Assembly: GCF_041734735.1 (NCBI RefSeq)
Contig: NC_134880.1
Coordinates: 31,247,785-31,311,784 of the forward strand
Length of the DNA: 64,000 bases
Direction of reading: 5' to 3'
Source of the DNA: Babylonia areolata
Taxonomy: Eukaryota; Mollusca; Gastropoda; Neogastropoda; Buccinidae
The translations under genes and the position numbers were made by a program. Each line of letters begins with the position of its first letter. The stretch's first letter is position 1. The notes below the pieces were generated by a model, which saw only the letters and a list, made by a program, of their open reading frames with translations, ran no database searches and was not told the origin of the DNA. Positions 58,692 through 64,000 of this stretch are shown here, one piece after another.

Positions 58692-59163
58692 TGCATTTTT
58701 CAACACTTCTTTTTGCCTTATTGTGGACTATTCTATCATCAGTTTTTGCCTAGCAGCCCCGTCACACCAAATTTTGTCGTTTGAAAATATTTTGATATTT
58801 TTTGATGGAATGCACACACTTTCACAGAAAGAAATATAATCGCACAGTGTCGGTATATTCATTTAAGTCCCTGGCAGAGTCTTTAAAAACATTCCAGTCT
58901 GTACTTTCGAAACAGTCGCAGCTGCAAGGTCTCTAAGGCAGGGGCCGACCATTGTTTCACAGTTTTCACGACTGGTTTTTCAGCTTTCAGTTTTTGTTTG
59001 TAGACCGGGACCAGATATATCATGCTGTGATCGGTACGCCTTCTTGCTGGAGGTGTAGCAGTGGTCGAGGGTATAGCACACTATCCAGAAATCTGCTTTA
59101 CAAAACACTTTTGTTTGCATAACACATTACATCAGTGTTACCTACACACACCAAAATGTGACT

Positions 59164-59165
<2 letters not shown>

Positions 59166-59203
<38 letters not shown>
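59166..59203. repeat. (CA)n microsatellite
   Basis: Pure CA run; the CA/GT-rich sequence extends to about 59325. Confidence 0.9.
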
Positions 59204-59204
<1 letters not shown>

Positions 59205-59339
59205 GCATACACACACATAGGCACGCACAAACATGCATAAACAGACGTGTGCGCACGTGTGCACACACAGTGACACATTCATATACATGCGTGTAGTTAT
59301 GTACACATACGTATGTGTACACACATAGTCAAGCACAGC

Positions 59340-60490
59340 TAACGCTAACGAAATGGACCTGCCACAATTGAACTTATTGCTCAGGGAAAAGGTGAGTTTT
59401 GAGATGAGATTCAAAAGATGCAAGGGAATCACAATGACGGAGGTTATTAGGGAGCTTGTACCACGTCTTTGGTGATTGAAAAGAAAACAGTCTGTGTCCA
59501 TAGGTCTTACTTCTGACGTGAGGTATCCTGAGAGGTCAAGTATCAGAGAAAGAACAGAGCTGGCGAGACGGAGTATAGATATGGAGGAGTTCAGAAAGAT
59601 ACTTAGGGCCAGATCCATTGGCTGCAGAAAAGGTCAGAGTGGATAGCTTATAGTCTATTCAATCAGAAACAGGCAACCAGTGGAGAGACTGAAGGAGAGG
59701 AGAAACATGGTCAAATTTAGAAGCTCTGCAAATGAGTCTGGCAGCGTTATTCTGAATTCGTGGGATATTTGGGAAGGCCAGCCAAAAGAGAGTTGCAGTA
59801 ATCCAATCTTGAGAGAACCAGAGGGCATACAAGTGTCTTGGTTGCATCGGTTGAGAGATAGTGGCCGATAGAACTGATTCTACGCAGTTCCAAATTGGCA
59901 ACTTTACAGATATTCGAAATGTGCTGTTGGAAGGAAAGAGACTGGTCTAGGATTACACCAAGACAGCGAACAGAGGGAGACAGTGAAACAGGTGTGCTAT
60001 GGATCAGAACAGAGTCAGGAAAGGAAGGATGTTAACGAAACTTCTTTGGACAGGCTATTCAGTCTTATCATCATTTAGTTGCAGCTTATTGAGAGTCATC
60101 CAGTCTTTTAGGCCAGCAATGCACTCCAGTGTTTGAGTCACCAGTGCATCAAATTCAGCTATGGAAGCCAACTGATAAAGTTGAGTGTCATCAGCAAAGC
60201 TCTCCTGTGACATCACATGATGACTGATGACATCCCACACAGGAGCCGCATACAGCACGAAAAGAACAGAACCTAGGACGGAGCCTTGTGGGACACCATA
60301 TTTTAAGGCAGATACTCTAGAGTATCTACCATTTACACACACTTTCTGTGTATGATCTGACCGGTAAGATGTGATCTATGCTAGTGCAGTGTCATGAATA
60401 CCAAAGGAAGTTTTAAGTTTGTTCAAGAGGATAGAGTGGTCGATAGTGTCAAAAGCTGCTGACAAGTCGAAGAGAGTGAGAACAGATATC
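59340..60490 (-). mobile_element. L2/CR1-like LINE fragment
   Basis: Minus-strand translation gives LFDLSAAFDTIDHSILLNKL near 60450, GVPQGSVLGSVLFVLYAAPV near 60290 and ESFADDTQLYQLASIAEFDA near 60180. WMTLNKLQLNDDKTE lies near 60090, LGVILDQSLSFQQHISNICK near 59930 and LICRASKFDHVSPLLQSLHW near 59700. The C-terminal SLASFESHLKTHLFPEQ lies near 59390. This is the L2-type arrangement. The RT start is truncated at about 60490 and at least two frame breaks occur. Confidence 0.8.
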
Positions 60491-61061
60491 TTATCCTCAT
60501 CAAATTAAACCAGACAAGCACACTGAAAGACAGAAACTCAGAGACAATTGAGAGACAGACGCGTCCTACCTCTAGGATTACACCAAGTCTGCGAACAGAG
60601 GTGGGGATAGTTGAGTTGGTGTGTGTGTGTGTTAAAAAAGTTTTTTTGTTCACATAAATCTATCCACTCGTAACCCATTCTCATTCGAGTCTTCCATCAA
60701 CAATCCCAACACAGTCCTGCTGGTTGATCCCAACAGATGTTTTATAACGTATTCACGGAAGCAAAAAAAAAAAGAAGAAAAAAAAAGGTCATTTTCTGTC
60801 GATCCAAACCAGAAAAAAAACCATCTGAACAATCCAACAGCAACAACAACAACAACAACAACAAATTTAAATGAAGCCAGCTCCAGCGGAGAAACAGATG
60901 CATCCTACCTCCCACCCCCCCACACCGGCCCCCCACCGCCCCCCGCAACCCAGCATCTCAACCCACCACCCCTATTCCAAGGGATGAGAGAGAAGAGCGG
61001 CCTTCCCAAATATCTGTTTGACAGACTCCAATGAATTCAGAATAACGCTGCCAGACTCTGG
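60491..61061. other. LINE scraps and simple repeats
   Basis: 60566-60612 repeats a piece of the LINE at about 59948. 60985-61058 matches the same LINE (59742-59785) in the opposite orientation. In between lie a TG tract, A-rich stretches, (CAA)n at 60838-60864 and a C-rich tract. This is the ragged right end of the block that splits the minisatellite. Confidence 0.6.
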
Positions 61062-61378
61062 ATTTCAGAAAGAGTTAGCCACACTGACACAGGTGTAGCC
61101 ACACTGACACAGGTGTGTAGGACTTCAAAGGGAGTTAGCCACGATGACACAGGTGTGTAGGGTTTCAGAAAGAGCTATCCAGACTGACAGGTGTGTAGGA
61201 CCTCCAAGGGAGTCAGCCACACTAAAACAGTTGTGTAGGACTTCAAAGGGATAGCCAGCTGACATGTGTAGGACTTCAAAGGGAGTTAGCCACACTGACA
61301 CAGGGAAAGTTAAACTGATACAGGTAAGACTGCAGAGAGGGCATAGGATAGGGGGAAGACAAACAGACACAGGTATAT
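61062..61378. repeat. Minisatellite of the exon 10/intron junction, part 2
   Basis: The repeats AGTTAGCCACACTGACACAG and GTGTGTAGGACTTCAAAGGG are the same family as at 52804-53282, in the same orientation. About seven partly eroded units. Confidence 0.85.
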
Positions 61379-61559
61379 AGTCTGCTTGAAGATAGAAGTG
61401 AAGACATTAGAATATTACATAACAAATACTATGTATAAAGAACTGTAAACTTTTTTTTAAACAGACAGTACTGATGTGACCACAGTGCAAAATTTGTCAC
61501 TGTCTGACTCTTTGTGAATAATTCAATTTGTCGAACATTATTTGTAAAAAGAACTGGAC

Positions 61560-62075
61560 TTATCCAGAGTGAATATCGTGTTTATTATGCCTGAAGATGT
61601 GTTTGGTGATGTTGTTATGATCTGTTGAAGTTGAAAAGTTGTGACAATGACAGGGAAAGTTTGAAACTTTGACAGATCTGTATTAAGATAATAAAATAAT
61701 TAGATGCTGACTGCTGTGGGTTGCTTAACATAGAATTGTTCTCCTTCCAGCTTGTAACTTTTGGCATAACAAACAGTCATTTCTGATAGTGAGTTAAAAT
61801 ATTTGGATCATATGTAAGTTTCAGTAACCCACCTTCCCCTATGAAAGAACTCATCTGGGGTGACTTTGTGTTTATTATGCCCGGAAATGCAATTTTGTTA
61901 CAATTTATTCAAACTGGAAAGTCATGATGAAGACCATGAAAGTTTGAAACTTTGATAGATCATGTAATGATCATAAAACCTTGAAATGTGATCCAGGTGA
62001 TCCCAGCACACAACTTCTGGTTTAAGGCTTGTTTCAGATGGTGAGCAAAAATATTATCTGGATCAATGAACACAT
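61560..62075. repeat. Imperfect tandem duplication, about 290 bp
   Basis: The segment with GTGTTTATTATGCC, GAAAGTTTGAAACTTTGA and TAAGATAATAAAA recurs after about 290 bp (61575 and 61867) with many differences. No coding potential. 61379-61559 shows nothing. Confidence 0.6.

Positions 62076-62115
<40 letters not shown>
62076..62115. repeat. (TG)n-(GA)n at LINE 3' end
   Basis: The GA run is (TC)n in the orientation of the LINE that follows. Confidence 0.9.
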
Positions 62116-63348
62116 CGCTTTGACGCTTTGATATTTTATTGTCATTACCTGCATAGGTCTATTGACAAGGGGGTGATAGGGTTAATTCTTATGTCACCAC
62201 AAGTACCATACCACACTCTGCTTAATCCGTCAAAACAAAACAAAACATGCAAACAAAGAAAAACAAAACAGCTTTTATCGAAATGCAACATCCTTACAGT
62301 ATGGAAGCAACAAACATTAAAAAAGAAACAAAAACAAAACCCAAAGACAAAAACACCATTACTCGACCATCCATTCTATCAACGATACTGTTCAATGTCT
62401 ACCTTATTATCTGGCTTACAGTCTGAACATAAGATAGTAGACATTATACATTATTATCCCCCTCATTTACTCTGGTATTGTTCTGAATAGTAAGACTACA
62501 TCTTATTCTTTGTGCTTCTACAAGAAATTTAGCGATTGACAGTATTGTGAGGTCATCATTAGACGACAAAGCAGAAACAATTTAGCTACATCAGACTGAA
62601 AGAACTCGTACTTATCTCTTACCCTATCGAATGATTTACATTGAAACAAGTAATGTTTTTCATCATCTACACTAAAAGCACACAAAGGGCATGGTGATTC
62701 TGTGGATGTCCCAGGCTGAAACCATCTTTTATTTGCATTAAATCCAAATGTCCTTAGTCGAAATCTTGCAAAGTTTATTCTTTGCCACTTATCTGTGATG
62801 ACTGTCAGGAATTTTTCCGTTTGAAATATACTTTTGAATGAAAAAAAACAACTATATTTTTCTTTAGTTTCCATATCAGAATGCCAATTTTGTTTAAAAG
62901 AACAAATAAGTCTATCTTTAAATTCCGAAATAAACTGCTGTTCATTTCCCACTTCCTGGGACATCCACACAATTCCAAAACCATGTTCAAACAAAATCTT
63001 TTTAACATAATAAGCCCAGTTTTCTCTACCTAAATCCATTTGTAATAACATCATATCATAAGCCTGTTTACACAAACGTGATTGCGGAAGCTTCAATAAT
63101 TTCAACCAATATTTTATGCATTTGACAAAAGTTTTTATGTACAAAGGATATCTACCCGTTTCCCCATATAATACAGTATTGGATGAGTGAATCGGTACAT
63201 TCAGAAAACGTTTTATTGCATATGTGTGCACTTTCTCCATTTGTGAGTTTGCTTTTAGCCCCCAGACTTCAGCTGCATACATAAGTACAGGTTCAATTTG
63301 TGTATCAAACATTTTCCAAAACAGGTGATAATCAGTCGAGTTAAGCTT
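62116..63348 (-). mobile_element. 5'-truncated LINE copy with open frame
   Basis: A 284-codon open frame (62518-63372, its first few codons in flanking sequence) encodes the region after the RT: FWKMFDTQIEPVLMYAAEVW, GETGRYPLYIKTFVKCIKYW, KLPQSRLCKQAYDMM, EHGFGIVWMSQEVGNEQQF and the final CPLCAFSVDDEKHYLFQC knuckle. The UTR includes AATAAAATATC before the (TC)n run. The 5' edge meets CTCTCTC near 63350. With no breaks in the remaining frame, it is the youngest copy of the (CT)n-bounded LINEs here. Confidence 0.82.
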
Positions 63349-63356
63349 TGAGAGAG

Positions 63357-63447
63357 AGTTCCCCAGCCCCACATCCCTTCCTGACCATCAATGTTTTCAG
63401 TTTGATTCTGGTTTTTAAATCAGCAGGAATCACATGTGAGCCAAGAA

Positions 63448-63495
<48 letters not shown>

Positions 63496-63646
63496 AATAT
63501 AGATGTGTGGGTGTGTGTATGTATGTGTATACATATGTGTGTGTGTGTGTGTGAGTGGGTTCCCCAGCCCCAAATCCCTTCCTGACCATCGATGTTTTCA
63601 GTTTGATTCTGGTTTTTAAATCAGCAGGAATCACATGTGAGCCAAG
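63357..63646. repeat. 90-bp direct repeats around (TA)n/(TG)n
   Basis: TTCCCCAGCCCCACATCCC through ACATGTGAGCCAAG occurs at 63357-63445 and again at 63558-63646 with very few differences, separated by (TA)n (63452-63492) and (TG)n. 63647-63960 shows no gene. Confidence 0.9.
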
Positions 63647-63975
63647 GTTTTGCCTCTTGTTTTAATTGCTGTTTGAAGGGAAGGGAGATATTTCAGATTC
63701 TCATATTGAATGAAACAGGCTGAAACATGATGTGTGTTTGTTGCTTTTTCTCTGAAGGTTCTAGCTGTTTCACTGAATTTGAGTGGAAATTTAAATGTCT
63801 CTTAGAAGGGTGGTTTTATCATTGATACAGTGTAATCAATTTCTGGGTTGCTTTCTAGTATTCATGACCATTAGATATTGCAGCAAGAACATACAACAAA
63901 TCTGGCGCAGTACTGTTGAATGTGTAGAAAAATATTAAATATGATTAACATGTATCTTTTCTCATTGATGCACAG

Positions 63976-64000
63976 ATTGTGGATGGCCATCACAGGGACG
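63976..64000 (+). CDS. Coiled-coil protein gene, exon 11 (partial)
   Basis: A phase-compatible acceptor GATGCACAG is followed by IVDGHHRD in frame 0, running off the window edge. Too short to judge alone; the call rests on splice site and phase. The gene continues beyond 64 kb. Confidence 0.45.

Larger units (their letters stand above)
55315..59095 (-). mobile_element. CR1/Rex1-like LINE, interrupted twice
   Basis: Minus-strand translation starts near 59080 with a piece like NTLDHCYTSSKKAYRSQHD (end of the endonuclease). It continues after the insertions with RT blocks: NDYRPVALTLVVMKIFEHL near 56370, LQGCVLSPLLYSLFTHD near 56060, VKCADDTTLEGLI near 55990 (active site with Cys for Phe/Tyr) and NNLELNVSKTKELILDFRK near 55860. 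VIESVLTFAITVWYGN lies near 55600 and LPSGRRYRSIWTKTSHFANS near 55400. A piggyBac copy (56978-58691) and a SINE piece (56434-56557) split it. Several stops are present, so it is inactive. Confidence 0.75.

Overview
This is a eukaryotic, probably molluscan (my inference: a gastropod) genomic window. It is intron-rich, dense in (CA)n/(CT)n/(TA)n microsatellites and minisatellites, and packed with LINEs, tRNA-headed SINEs and TTAA-type DNA transposons. There are no bacterial operons, rRNA genes or CRISPR arrays.

One host gene is well supported. It runs on the + strand from about 22.4 kb past the right edge. Ten complete exons and the start of an eleventh (22440, 33042, 34432, 39233, 40821, 44055, 46018, 47018, 51978, 52660, 63976) have AG/GT borders and compatible phases. 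Together the ten complete exons give 1431 nt, an unbroken 477-residue reading frame: a Ser/Pro/Arg-rich segment followed by a long heptad coiled coil. The style recalls rootletin and centrosomal rod proteins, but I cannot name it firmly. Both gene ends lie outside the window or were not found.

Layout: 0.7-2.0 kb, a minus-strand LINE fragment; 2.0-7.0 kb, a near full-length but decayed LINE with an L1/Tx1-like ORF1 and an APE-RT ORF2, ending in (CT)n; 7.0-8.9 kb, other LINE pieces; 12.0-12.7 kb, a 49-bp minisatellite; 13.0-18.2 kb, more LINE copies, several bounded by (CT)n on both sides; 19.2-21.4 kb, a long-period tandem repeat carrying nested TTAA elements; 21.5-22.4 kb, a minisatellite running into the first visible exon. 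From 23.0 to 28.75 kb lies a DNA transposon-like element with inverted repeats of about 650 bp and a decayed gene for an XPG/FEN1-like nuclease with a C-terminal CXC cysteine cluster. I consider it the most interesting object here.

The rest is introns of the coiled-coil gene filled with SINEs, LINEs, nested TTAA and CAC-ended elements, and minisatellites. Three minisatellites directly abut splice sites. One repeats the exon 10/intron junction itself, and about 7.8 kb of later insertions split it. That insertion block (53.3-61.06 kb) holds a LINE interrupted by a SINE and by an internally deleted piggyBac transposon, an unclassified 1.6-kb repeat, and an L2-like LINE.

The genes do not form a pathway: one host gene has hosted many generations of mobile DNA.
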